Of a stretch of DNA of 41,704 nt, positions 1 to 10,864 are shown in pieces. The stretch is from the NCBI GenBank assembly GCA_010015745.1, contig ML978336.1:1-41704 (forward strand). Reading direction: 5' to 3'. The notes below the pieces were generated by a model. That model ran no database searches, was not told the DNA's origin, and saw nothing but the letters and a program-made list of their open reading frames with translations. Positions within the stretch are counted from its first letter, which is position 1; every line of letters begins with the position of its first letter. This DNA comes from Setomelanomma holmii (taxonomy: Eukaryota > Ascomycota > Dothideomycetes > Pleosporales > Phaeosphaeriaceae). A program made the translations under genes and the position numbers.

Positions 1-164
1 TTCGTGGCTCACGCTACTGCGGCACCCCTTGCTTGTTACTATACCTAAAAAAACACCAAAACGCCAGTATTGAAACGAGCAACCGAACAGACCCTTAGTA
101 TCATCCGATTCCTCTCGAGTCCGCCCTATCCCGGAGACCCAATACAGATACCCTTCTGTACCGG

Positions 165-1320
165 CCTTCACAGCTGCTTAGAGAGGACGAAGGCCTCAGC
201 AGTAAGTACTCGCACGCAGTATACTCGCGAGCGAAGCAGAGACGAGTACTCTAGCGCCGTACGCAGCTGCAACGTGTTTGGGTTAACGGTATGCGCCGCA
301 AGAAAGTGAAGCAGGCCGCTCTTAAAAGGCTAGTAGCAGACGTCCTGGCAGATGAGCGCCTAAGAGAGGCAAAGCACATACGTGCGCGTCTCTCAAGCTG
401 TATTAACGTTCTCTTCTCCTTTGCGCAGAACGATCCTCTAGAACCTCCTCGCTGCCAGCTTCTACCTTCCGTGCTAAGGGAAGAGGCGGGCGATACTCTG
501 CAGTCCCCTCTCCTGCTGCTGCTCCTGCTGCGGCTCCTGCTGCTGCTCTTCAGCGGCGACAAGGCGTATGCAGTAGCAGAGTAGTCGTGTCCATCGCCTA
601 GCTGCCCGCCGCTGGCTCTCTTTGTTCTGCAGTCTTCCTAACGGCCGTACGTCAGGCTCGTTAGCCTTAGCACTGCGCAGCCAGCGCAACGTGTCGATTG
701 CGAGCGTGCTGAGACCCTGCACAGCCGGCTCTACCAACTGCTCTACCGCTGCTGCGACTTGTTGCAGCTCAGGCTCGTCGTCTCTAGGTGACCGAATAGC
801 ATAAGCAAACAGCTTCCAGTCGGAGTACGCCTGCAGGTGCTCGTTCCATCGCGTCCGCTTGAACCAGCCGGTACGGTCTTTGGCTGAAGCTTCCTCAGCT
901 ATGCGATCAATCGCCTTGCTATCCTCGCCCTTTACAGCCTCTAGGCTAGAGGAAAAGTAAGCAAGCCTCTGCTTGTAGTTACTGTGCTGCTCCGACTCTT
1001 GTTGCTCGTCGCTCTGCAGCTGCTTGCTCTGCAGCTGCTCGCCGCTCTGCTGCTGCTGCTCGTTCTGCTGCTGCTCGTTCTGCTGCTGCTCGTTCTGCTG
1101 CTGCTCGTTCTGCTGCTGCTCGTTCTGCTGCTGCTCTCGCTCTTCCTCCTGCACGACAAAGTAGCGGACATAGCGCCGCTCACGGAAGAAGCTCTGCACC
1201 TTAACAGGCTTCTAGAGCTGCGCCGCGTGCTCTTTGTACAAGGCAGCAGCAGAAGAGGACCAGCGCGTAAGCTTGATATGGTGGTGCTGGTGACTACAAG
1301 GCCCAACACCGATCTACAAA
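165..1320 (-). pseudogene. Decayed telomere-linked-helicase-type protein, copy 1 (pre-helicase region)
   Basis: The minus strand from about 1320 to 165 encodes a region I recognise from fungal subtelomeric RecQ-type (TLH) proteins, upstream of where the helicase would be. No helicase motif is present. In order: a basic stretch HHIKLTRW; QSFFRERRYVRYF; a glutamine-rich repeat; KQRLAYFSSSLEA; the block WFKRTRW; WLRSAKANEPD; and RLQNKESQRRAARRW. An open segment of 241 codons runs from 1199 to 474. Below 474 homology to copy 2 continues (e.g. FKSGL) but is broken by many stops, two of them TGG to TAG and two CAG-type to TAG relative to the expected residues. A further TAG sits just before the start of the open part, where copy 2 has Trp. 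Homology to copy 2 fades near position 165. The family name is from memory; that this is a dead gene is seen directly. Confidence 0.7.
1050..1136 (-). repeat. 15-bp minisatellite coding Glu-Gln-Gln-Gln-Asn repeats
   Basis: Five perfect copies of a 15-base unit (plus strand CTGCTGCTGCTCGTT) and a partial sixth lie in frame inside TLH-type copy 1 and encode tandem EQQQN pentapeptides. The corresponding place in copy 2 (about 4505-4545) holds only about two to three degenerate units, so the repeat number differs between copies. Confidence 0.9.
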
Positions 1321-1639
1321 GCCACAACCGAGAGCAAAAATTGCAAAAACATACAACAGCGGGGATTCGCCAGTGGTCACCCACCTGACTACTAGTCCGC
1401 CGGTACGCTGCTTAAGTAAGGCTGAGCGAACGGGAAGCCCTGTTTTCAACGTCCTATGGTCGTATGTGGAAACATGGCCCGAAGAGGTCTAATATAACAG
1501 CAAAATAAACATTGTCAGGCTTCAGATGTCGCTTGCCGAGAGGCACACAAGCACGAAATAAAGCGCGATCGATAGCTCCCTAGAAAGTGAGACCACCGAT
1601 CTTCAAGACTAGAGACAGTCCTCTTAAGTTCCTGCAATG

Positions 1640-2965
1640 TAGCGTTGGCGGCAATTGAGCGGAGGTATCAGTGGCTAGCTTATCGAGAATAACCAACCTC
1701 TCTCCACGTTCGAATCGCCAGCTTTTCGAGAGCTCATAGCGTTGGCTAACCCGCAAGCAGAGGCAGCGCTATGGGCGTCTCACAAGAGCGTCTCGCAGTA
1801 CGTTGTGCGCCTGTACGACTATGTACGACCGCACGTCGTCAAGGACCTGTCGCAGGCGCTGAGCAAGATACACATAACTTTTGACAGCTAGACGACAAAG
1901 GGCGGCAAGCGTGGCTTCTTAGGCGTTGTTGCGCACTACGTCGACAGCCAGGGCGATCTCAAGGACCTGCCCATTGCGTTACCGCAGTTGACAGGCGCTC
2001 ACAGAGGTGATCAGATGGCTGAGGTAATTAGGCAAACGTCGAAGCAGTCTAGGATAACGGCGGAGACTGTTAGCTACTTCGTCCTTGACAACGCGAGTAA
2101 TAACGACAGCGCTGTACAGGCAATTGCGCAGCAGATAAGCTTCAACGCTGTCCATCGTCGCCTCCGTTGTGGCCCTCATACACTCAATCTTGTCGGCCAA
2201 AGGTTTCTTTGGGGCAGACACGCAGACTCCTACGAGAATGACGACAGCCAGCTTGCTGTAGAGGGCGATTTTATGCGCCAATGGAGACGCGATGGGCCAT
2301 TAGGCGTGTTTCTGGCGGTCATCAACTACATTAAAACACCATAACAGTGCAGGCTATTTCTTAACCTTCAGCGCCTCGCACATCGCGAGCTGCCTGCCGA
2401 CGCGCCTGCCAACACACGCAAGATCCTCGAGCCTGTCAAACCTGTTATTACGCACTAGAACCCATACTACTCTTGCTTTGAGTGCGCGACACAGCTGCAA
2501 TCAGCTATTAACACGTACGCCAACCACCATATAAAGCGCGTGCGAGATGAGGATACATACGCCGAAACTCGCGGTAACAAGCTGCCCGACGTGCCGCGAT
2601 GGATGCGATCAGACGGTCTCACAGCACACGACTAGGCTGTGGTCACTGAGTATATAGATACATTCAAGCCGCTAAAAGCTGCTACAAAATGCCTTGAAGG
2701 ACGCAGTAACAGTGGCGGATTTGGTGCTATTGCTGAGATAATACCAGTATTCGAATATATACTCAACTTTTACGTGCAACGAGCAACGGCGTACGAGGCA
2801 GTTAATTACATCGCGCACGAGGCGCCCGAGGATCACCTCGCGATCAACTTACGCGCAGCGTGGGCGAAGATCAGCGTGTATTACACTAAACTAGACGACT
2901 TACCCGCCTACTACGCTGCTACAATACTTCATGCTTACTATAAAACATATTGTGATCTCGCGTGG
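1640..2965 (+). pseudogene. hAT-family transposase relic, copy A
   Basis: One frame reads as the catalytic part of a fungal hAT transposase, collinear with the fuller copy at 25.2-27.8 kb. Shared blocks include NPQAEAALW, the TTKGGKRGFLGVVAH core, YFVLDNASNNDSA, RCGPHTLNL, EPVKPV and APEDHLAINLRAAW. Four stops interrupt it: three replace Trp codons (TGG to TAG, at the core TTKG block, in the T-R-W-N block and in the D-W block) and one replaces Gln (CAA to TAA). Homology to copy B stops at about 2965, just before the C-terminal dimerisation domain, where the sequence changes into the end of TLH-type copy 2. I found no terminal inverted repeats or target duplication. It is an inactive, 3'-truncated element. 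Confidence 0.85.
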
Positions 2966-2974
2966 AGCCCTCTC

Positions 2975-4640
2975 TTCTTCTCTTCTTCCTCTTCGCCTAC
3001 GCCGCTTCGGTCTCTTCCCTCGCCTTCGTGCATAGGTGGTGCTAGCGCTGCCTGGCCTTCTCTTACAACCCGCGCTCTCTTCGGCGTAGGCCTATTCTCC
3101 TCAGCGCTATCGTGGTGAGCCTGCGCTGCTTGGCTGCTGCTCTGCTGCCGCTTTCGCTTCCGCTTCAGCAGCGGCGCCGGCTTTTTCTCTCGCTGGGCAA
3201 AGCCAAGGAAGGCGTGCCAGCTGTTGCTGAGTGTACGTAAGACGTCGATGGAGCTTGTGCCGCAGGCGAGAGCAAAGAGACGCCTCTCTGGACAAGGGTG
3301 ACGTCGTCGTGGATTGCCGTAAGCTCTATAGAGGGCCTGTTATTCGTCTCCTCCTTTTGCATCCAGAGCACCTCCTCCCATAGTACCTGCTCAGCCTCTG
3401 CAACTACGCCCTGTGCCATCCTACCGAAGCGCGCAAGCTCAATCGGACGGCCCTTGATGAAGAAGGTCTGCTGGTCTAGCAACCACCACATGCTGCCTGC
3501 TATGCTGCCTGGCGTGCGCAGCGACACAAATTTGGCGTACGCTAGCAGGCTCAGCATCACGCTCATCGGGCTGTGCGAGCCGTCGACAAGGTAGCGAGAT
3601 CGCTGCTGCAGCAGCGCGGGCGTTTCCGCTACTCTCTGCTTGCCGCGCTGTTCAGAGGGGAGGAAGGCCTCAGCGGCGAGCACTCTCACGCAGTACACCA
3701 GCGAGCCAAGCAGAGAGGAGTACTCTGGCGCCGTACGCAGCCGCAGCGTGTCTGGGTTAACGCCTAGCGCTGCGAGGACGTGGACAAGGCCGCTCTTAAA
3801 CGGCTGGTGGCAGACGTCCTGGCAGATGAGCTCCTGGGACAGCCGCAGCACGTACTTGCGCGTCTCTCTAGCTGCGTCCGCGCTCTCTCCTCCTTTGCGC
3901 AAGACGATCCTCCAGAGCCTCCTCGCTGCCTGCTTCTACCTTCCGTGCCAGGGGAAGAGACGGGCGATACCCTGCAGTCCCCTCTCCTGCTGCTGCTCCT
4001 GCTGCTGCTGCTGCTGCTCTTCAGCAGCGACAAGGCGTATGCAGTAGCAGATTAGTCGTCCCCATAGTCTAGCCGCCCGCTGCTGGCTCTCTTTGTTCTG
4101 CATTCTTCCTAATGGCCCAACGTCAGGCTCGTTGGCCTTGGCACTACACAGCCAGCGCAGCGTGTCAATCGCGAGTGTGCTGAGGCCCTGCACGGCCTGC
4201 TCTACTAGCTGCTCTACCACTGCTACTACCTGTTGCAGCTCCGGCTCGTCGTCGCTAGGTGACCGAATAGCATAAGCCAGCAGCTTCCAGTCGGGTACGC
4301 CTGCAGGTGCTCGTCCCATCGCGTCCGCTTGAGCCAGCCTGTACAGTCCTTGGCCGAAGCCGCCTCAGCTATGCGATCAGCCGCGTCGCTATCCTCGCGC
4401 TTCAGAGCCTCTAGAGTAGAGGAAAGGTAAGCAAGCCTTTGCTTGTAATTGCTCTGCTGCTCCGACTCTTGTCGCTCGTCGCTCTGCAGCTGCTCGCTCT
4501 GCCGCTGCTCGTTCTGCTGCTGCTCGTTCTACTGCTGCTCTCGCTCTTCCTCCTGCACGACAAAGTAGCGGACATAGCGCCGCTCACGGAAGAAGCTCTG
4601 CACCTTAACAGGCTGCCAGAGCTGCGCAGCATCCGCGTGA
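2975..4640 (-). pseudogene. Decayed telomere-linked-helicase-type protein, copy 2
   Basis: This is the longest TLH-type copy. Reading leftward from about 4640: QSFFRERRYVRYF, a short glutamine-rich repeat, KQRLAYLSSTLEA, WLKRTRWDEHL, LRWLCSAKANEPD, the PFKSGLVHVLAALGV block, RTAPEYSSLLGSLVYCVRVLA, MSVMLSLLAYAKF, WWLLDQQTFFIKGRPI and HDDVTLVQRGVS. A basic Lys/Arg-rich tail (LLKRKRKRQQ, resembling a nuclear localisation signal) follows. It is broken by a TAG in the Gln tract, a 1-base deletion at about 4295 relative to copy 1, a TAG after FPWHGR, and a frameshift in the tail. Segments 4319-3936 and 3902-3165 are open. The upper end is cut at about 4640, where dynamin sequence begins, so the N-terminal part kept by copy 1 is missing. 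Helicase motifs are absent. Confidence 0.7.
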
Positions 4641-4654
4641 AGAGTTGGGGAGGA

Positions 4655-6622
4655 CGATATCGTCGTTGGATTTTGACACATTCAAGGAGATTATGCAAGA
4701 CGTATGTTTGCGCGTCGAGTGTTGAATTTTGTTGGCTAACGAGGAGCAAGGCGCATGAGGAGATGGGCCTGTCTAGCAACAACAACGACGGGATCTTGAA
4801 GCCTACATTCTCCAACGACGTTCTCCGTTTGGAAATCTCCGGCCCTGAACAGGAGCATCTCAGTGTCATCGACGTTCCAGGGATTTTCAAGAGTACCACC
4901 GAGGGCGTGACTACCAAGGCGGACATCCAGCTCGTGAGAAACATGGTGAAAAGATACATGGACAATCCCCGATCGGTCATGCTCGCTGTTGTTCCTGCCA
5001 GCATCGATCTTGCGACACAAGAGATCTTGGAACTTGCTGCAGAGGCTGACATTCATGGCGATCGCACTCTTGGCGTGCTCACTAAGCCGGATCTAGTCGA
5101 TCGCGGCGCCGAGTCCGGTGTGGTGGATCTGGTTGAAGGCCGTGCCCGCCAAATGAAGCTGGGTTGGCATATCATTCGCGATCCCGGCCAGAAGGACCTC
5201 CAGGACATGAGTATGGATCGCGGTGATCTAGAGGCGGCCTTCTTCCGCTCTTCTGCACCCTGGAGCAGTATCGAGAAGGGAAAAGTCGGCATTGACTCTT
5301 TGAGGCTTCGCATCAAGGAAGTACTATCCTCATTGGTCAAGAAAGAGTTCCCCAAAGTAGGCATATGGCTCCCACAATACATGTATACTTCTTGCTAATG
5401 CCTACGCCAGGTACAAACGGAGATCAAGAGCAGACTCGCCTCTTGCCGGAGGCAACTTAATGGGTTGGGACTGGAACGGAACACCTCGGCGGAGCAGACG
5501 GCATATCTTATCGGACTCGCCAGCAAATTTCAGCGCCTCGTCTTTCTTTCAATGAATGCTAGCCATGGCGCCGACGATGCGTTCGAAACGAGCCCTGGAT
5601 TATGTATTGCTCCTGCCATCATGTCTCGAATGAAGGTATTCTCGGATGAGATGGCAGAGTATGGCGAATCTTACTCGTTCAACTGCGACAACGGTGACAT
5701 TGCACCACCAGCATTCGTGGACGATGAAGATACCTTCGACATTCGGAAAGAAGACGACCCAGAAGAACTCGTGCACATCCTCCATCTGCAAGAAAGCCTG
5801 CGCTACCCTCTGTACGGTGAGACCAATGACTGGCTCCTGCAGGTCCTCAACGGCAATCAAGGGTTCGAGCTGGGCACCTTCAATGCCTCGATCCTCGCGA
5901 CGGTGATGAAGAAGCAGTCGTCCAAGTGGGAGGACATCAGCATGGGCTTCGTGAGCGATGCCATCGTTCTAGTCCATCAATTCATCATGTCAGCTCTGGT
6001 TTCTATTTGTGGTGACCGCAATGTTCGCGACGCATTGGTCGGCAAGCTCTCCGACGAGCTGACTAGGCGGTATCAGAATGCGATCGCTTCCGTTGGATTC
6101 CTTCTCAAGGTTGAAAAGAGCAATACGCCTATGACTATGAACCACTATTTCAACGAAAACCTCCAGCGGAGGTAAGTACACGTGTGCTGTGATAACATCT
6201 TCTATATTTGACTAATCGCTTGTAGTCGCCAGGAAAAGGTCAGCGCCCACATCAAGAAGAACGCTTTCCATAATGGTAACCATGGTATGGTTGTCCGTCT
6301 CGAGCAAGCTTCACAATCTGTTCGCTTGATGAGCAACGAGCAGCACGTCGTCCAGGATATTCACGACATCCTGAAGTCGTATTACAAGGTTTGTCGCAAG
6401 ACCTTTGTCGGCAGTGTCTGCAGACAGTCGGTGATCCACTACCTCTTGGAGTGTGACGAATGTCCATTGGCGCTTTTCTCACCCATGTTTGTCAGCCAGC
6501 TGTCTGCTGATGCACTGGAGGAGCTTGCTGGCGAAGCGCCAGGACTGAAGCGGCTACGGGCACAACTGACCAAGGAGGTGGCCAGTCTAGCTAAGGCGGT
6601 GAGGATCTTAGCAAAGATTTGA
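4655..6622 (+). CDS. Dynamin-like GTPase, 5'-truncated (P-loop missing)
   Basis: Four coding segments join through three short introns (4702-4750, 5357-5410, 6172-6225; branch sites CTAAC, CTAAT, CTAAT) and all phases agree. The protein begins at ...DFDTFKEIMQD and goes on through HEEMGLSS, the G3 motif DVPG (in HLSVIDVPGIF), VMLAVVPAS, the G4 motif TKPD (in GVLTKPDLVDRG), a stalk-like middle region, and a GTPase-effector-like end (ILKSYYKVCRKTF ... SADALEELAGEAPGLKRL), ending at 6620-6622. Fungal dynamin-like proteins remodel membranes and need the G1 P-loop (GxxxSGKS). Here that part is absent because upstream DNA is TLH-type copy 2 in reverse. No in-frame stop occurs downstream of the break. 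An internal start at the MGLSS methionine (4761) would give a protein unable to bind GTP normally. I treat it as a recently broken gene. It is listed as CDS because the rest is intact. Confidence 0.85.
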
Positions 6623-7282
6623 AGGACGGAAGATTGAAGGGTGACAGCATGTGTAGACGAGACCTGGGAATAAGTTGAATTCAATCTAAGCTAGAATGCA
6701 CTCCTGAAACAGTCAAGTAACGGGCATCCATTAACCTCAGGTCAGGATCTCACTTATGTACCCAAATTTAAGCTTTAGCCTCAGCTTCAGCCTTACCACT
6801 CTACCGGCAGCCGCTATCAACGACCTCGACTACATCCGTCTTCGCCTCACAAGCTCCACTGCCATCCCCGCCATGATACTCACCCGCAATCACAAATCTC
6901 ACAATCGTCACTGTCGCTTCGCCGCCCTTATGCACTAGGCAATTCATTCTCCGTTGTTTTGCGATTTTCGGCCTATTGCGTTCGCTCAGACGTGGGGAAC
7001 TAATCCAATGGACGGTTGCGCAATGCTGCGAGCGGAACAATATTGATATCATGGACAAGCTTGTCAAGTTGGTATTCGGCTTCTGTGCGATCAGCGCTGT
7101 AGATATGCGGGTCAAGTTGTTACCAATAAGTAGAGCGCTATTGCGAGCGGCTCGAAGGAAGGCATAGACCTGACATTGGCAGCTGTCCATTACGTGGTGA
7201 AGGTAATGTGCGCGTTGGCGTTATAGACAATATCGTTGCGCGTGGCAAGCAGTTGTAGCGTAGCCAGAGAGAAACGCTGATT
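6623..7282. other. Gene-free spacer
   Basis: Sequence between the dynamin-like gene and the end of the DUF7924-like gene. A 129-codon minus-strand open frame (7190-6801) is present but has no motif I recognise and no intron or relative elsewhere in the window. I see no repeat or RNA gene. Confidence 0.5.
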
Positions 7283-8597
7283 TTACCCGTTCAAACCATT
7301 GTCTTCGACCCGCTGACGCTTGTTCTCCCTCTTGTCAGGCTCAAATCCGGAGTAGATTGCTGATGGCGTGGGTGGTAGTGAGATGGGCGTGATGGTTATC
7401 AAATTTGATCCAACAGTACTCCCGGACGCGCCTGCATTCTTTGCGGTCTTGATCCTCGTTTTGGTAAACTTGTCGCTGAACAGCCCAACTGCTTGTTTGA
7501 GGGACTGCAATCGACCATGGAGCGCAAACTCGATATGGTTCCACAACAGCTCTCTTGCTTCCAGCAAATGCTTCTCATTGCGCAGTGTACAGTCGTATAT
7601 GCTCTTCATGTAGTATGTGGCGGCACCTGCGTTGTCCAGTTCGCGCCAATGTATCCAAATATTGACCGCTTGTATATCGCACGTTTCCGAGATGTGTGAG
7701 CATTCGAGTGCAGTCGGCGGTTGCCCACGTGCAATCCCATAGAATTCGTCGAGGTAGCGAACAATAGTAGCCCCATTCCAGGCGCTCTGGACGTGTGCAA
7801 TGACATGGGACTCGCCCGAGGCAGGCTTCCACTGCGAGCTCAGAAACGGGAACACCAAGACCGGGTTGAGGGTGAAGTTCGCCAGCGCTTCTTCCTCGTC
7901 GACACTGAAGGCTGTCCCCAGTGGCGGCTCTATGGACAAAGCCTGGTTGTTGGAAAGGTAACCAATGATCGTATCGGCCTGTGGCTGTGACAGCCGGCTG
8001 AGTGTCTTGCCCGATGGCGCGGGCGGCAGGAAGTCGCGAGAAAGGTTGTAGTTGAGCTTGCTCGATATCATAGGCACCCCACTGACTGTATTGGGGTCAT
8101 TTTTGCCAGCAAAAAGCAGCAGCGGCTCCAGCCTGCGAATGCCGGTGCTCTCGTTTTCTAGCGACGCCGTCAGCCGCTGCTGCACAATGCGCTTGGCGTT
8201 GGGCGACCGCGGGCCACCTCTCGCACGCAAGAGGACCGTGTCGAGATGTTCTTGGAGCTGTGTGGGCAGTGCACGCGTGACGTCAACCTCGATCCGTTAG
8301 GAACGCAGCGTCGGGTGGCTATCCCAGGCGCTGCGCGTTGGTGAGCCCGATCGCGACGACATATGCGAAATCAAAGAGTGAGCATTCGGTGCTGGGTGTG
8401 ACTTGCAGCTAAGGGTGTGTTGGGCGAGGTTGTCGAGCATGAGGGGCAGCGCGTCGCCCTCGCGCTTCATCGGCGGCGGGCAATGGCGGGCTTCGAAGCG
8501 GTGTGCTGCAGGCGCGGCGTTTGGTCGGCGGCAGGGCGTTGTGAGCGCTCACGTCCGAGACAGTTGCAGTGCTGGTGGAACGGGCTCGCTTTGGCAT
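7283..8597 (-). pseudogene. DUF7924-like fungal protein, broken near the 5' end
   Basis: From the ATG at 8597 the product starts MPKRARSTSTATVSD ... PPTKRRACSTPL (basic, possibly nuclear). A one-base shift at about 8490 then moves the reading to MKREGDALPLMLDNLAQHTL and SRSGSPTRSAWDSHPTLR, and a TAA stop lies at 8299-8297. From 8296 to 7283 about 337 codons are open: ARGGPRSPNAKRIVQQRL, LSRDFLPPAPSGKTL, FPFLSSQWKPASG, QSAWNGATIVRYLDEFY, NIWIHWRELD, YYMKSIYDCTL, ALHGRLQSLKQAV, and a basic tail KRENKRQRVED. The block F-L-x-x-Q-W-K followed by Q-x-A-x-x-G-A is what I know from fungal DUF7924-like proteins. Function unknown; a PD-(D/E)XK-like fold is only a suspicion. The relic at 32.2-33.6 kb is a relative. 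Confidence 0.65.
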
Positions 8598-9277
8598 GTT
8601 GGTGAGTGCACTCGTGCTAGTGATGTGGTGTTGACATGAAGAGCCACGCTAGTTGCTGTTGCGTAGTAGACACAGCAACACAGGGTCATTGCGCTTCGAC
8701 CCACCTTTGCCACTAACACCACCACCAGATGGGACGAATTACACCACCCTTAATTTTACTAGTGAGAATAAAGCTACCTTTCGACCAGTTATACAGAGTT
8801 CTCAATCAAGGACCTCTCATTATGATGTTCATTTGTAGGTGACTTGAAAGCTTTATTGCAAGACGACTGATTTTCTGGGGCGTTGGGTTGGGCTAGTAAA
8901 AAATTAGTTGGCTTGTCTTGAGACTGTACACGATTTTCGCGGTCCGTTCGATGTGCGCTCGCCGATTTCACTTGCAACCTTTTTCTTTCTCACATTCTGC
9001 AGTCTAACCAAATTACAGGAAGGTTTGATGTTTTCAACAGTGAAAAACCGCAGACATATCGCCACAAACATACAGTCTAGATGTCTCTGCTAGAACCTTA
9101 GGATTTACTGAGACAACGAGTCAGGCCACTCAAACAGGAAATAAGATCCCTCCTCTCCATCAAAGAAGCACAAGCCATTAATCCACGCCTTGCTTTTTAG
9201 CCTTGCAGTGCGATTACCACACCGCTCATCAACATCAACGACAATAGAAACGTGCTTTGCAATCTTTCTCGATTCCA
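8598..9277. other. Gene-free spacer
   Basis: No open frame with recognisable motifs. It contains AT-richer stretches around 8720-9080 and no repeat shared with the rest of the window that I can see. Confidence 0.5.
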
Positions 9278-10864
9278 TTATGCCCTCGATACGCTTGTTT
9301 GTGCGACTGCAGGAAGTGAAGACGCATGTTGATCCTGCAGATCGCAGGTCATCGCGGTCCCTGACAAGTATTGCTCAATAAGGAATTCCTCGTCCTGACC
9401 GAGCGACTCGCCGATCGGGTATGCAAGCTGGAGGTATTTTCCAGTGTTCATTGCGTCCACTATACTGCTGGCCATTGCGTTCATCGAGTGCTTGGGTGGC
9501 CAGTCATCATACGTGGGCGATGGTCCCGCGCACTCTAAGTAAGCCTGCAGGTTATCGCTGATCGAATGATAACGTCGCTTGTTACGTCTTCGTCGTTTGT
9601 TAAGAACCCCGAGAAGATCAACCAGTCGATCTCTTTGGATGGCATCAAGCCCGTTCCGAAATAGGTCTCTTTGATATGGACTTTTGGTCGTCGCGCATGA
9701 ACTTTCAGGAATACATTGTGGTGAGATGACATCTCCAAGCGTCCAGAGCACTCCTCTTGTTTAAATCCCACCTGATGAAAGGCCTTGTACTGATAACCGG
9801 CAGTGTTTGAACAGAGTCAATTCTCCATCAGGCAGAGGTGCACGTAGCGATCGAGAATTCTCCTTAAGAAAGTTGAACACATTGTGTTTAAGCTCGTCTG
9901 CTTCGCGGAAGTTTGCAAGTAGCTCGCCATTGGCAATGCAGAGAGCTAGTATGCTCAAGCTTAGGCTCCTCTTCTTGAACCCTTCTTCTATTGTCAAAGC
10001 CGTACATCGTAAGCACAGACAATGGCAACGATTGGTAAAAGATTCGTGCGGACCTTTGATTCGCGTCCGTCGAGGTCCTTAAGAATCCTGGTTGTCATTG
10101 ACTCCTCAGCGTTGACTGCCGTGGACTGATATTTGCAAAGGATGTTGTACTTCGCTACCTTCTCCGATATTTTCGTAGACTGCTTGATGATTATTGAGTC
10201 CTTTCTTATGGCGTTGCGGCAAGCCAAGCAGAACAGCGTAGCATACGTTTTAAGTTCGTCTGGCCTGACTATAGCTTTGCCTTGCAGCAATCCCAATTTG
10301 TTGTGTACAAGTGGTTTCCGAAGCCCACAAGCATGCCGTATCATAAGCCACATCCTTTTGCCAGCTAGGTAATCTTCTTGAAATATCCACGTCCTAGTCC
10401 ACCATACATCATCTGTGATAATCTTCAAGACATCCAGCACTTCGCGCACAATCTCTTTGTTGATTCCCTTAATAAGGAGAAGATTACCTTCCACGAGTTT
10501 TCGTTCAACGATGCGACCACTGAGAAGATCCGAGAGCCGGTTCATTTCCGTTTGTGATTGAAGCTGAGTCCAAAGATAACCCACGGCGTAGGCACATTTC
10601 TTGTATACCACATCCATAGATTGCATCGCTGTCTCTCTTTCTGAAGTTTTCTTCTGGACAATTGATAGCTCGTCGAACAACAAGGGTAACATGACCCCGC
10701 GCGCTTGTTTGTAGCGGATGAAACGAGATGTTCGATCAAGGACTATATCGCGCACTTTCAGTTGCTCTTCCATCTTCGAAGCTATCCTAGGTTTCTCTTT
10801 TTTGTCGCATTCGCCTTCTGATGGTTCCCAACGGTATGAAACTGCTACAAAACCTTTCCATGGA
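9278..10864 (-). pseudogene. HET-domain (heterokaryon incompatibility-type) protein, frameshifted
   Basis: The minus strand encodes a HET-type protein: KGFVAVSYRWEPSEG (the conserved Y-x-W opening block, about 10855), RFIRYKQARGVMLPL, ETAMQSMDVVYKKCAYAVGYL, ITDDVWWTRTWIFQEDYLAG (the W-x-R-x-W-x-x-Q-E block) and LFCLACRNAI. The frame ends at 9994 and resumes one base off as TIEEGFKKRSLSLSILALCIANGELL (9980-9761). It then shifts again to EECSGRLEMSSHHNVFLKV (9760-9535) and to KRRYHSISDNLQAYLE ... GKYLQLAYPIGES (9600-9278). In this family the acid-basic-Cys motif normally sits where LLFDELSIVQKK is found, so catalytic-type residues may be lost. HET domains trigger cell death after non-self recognition. 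The true N-terminus is missing: upstream is TLH-type copy 3. Confidence 0.8.

Noticed and set aside
984..1388. Leu-rich open frame of 134 codons on the plus strand
   Set aside because: It is the antisense of the glutamine-rich repeat in TLH copy 1; the poly-Leu run is a translation of CTG repeats.
4439..4640. Apparent N-terminal extension of the dynamin-like frame (Leu-rich)
   Set aside because: It is the antisense of TLH copy 2 read through the junction, not a dynamin N-terminus, and it is in a different frame from the first dynamin exon piece before the 4702-4750 intron.
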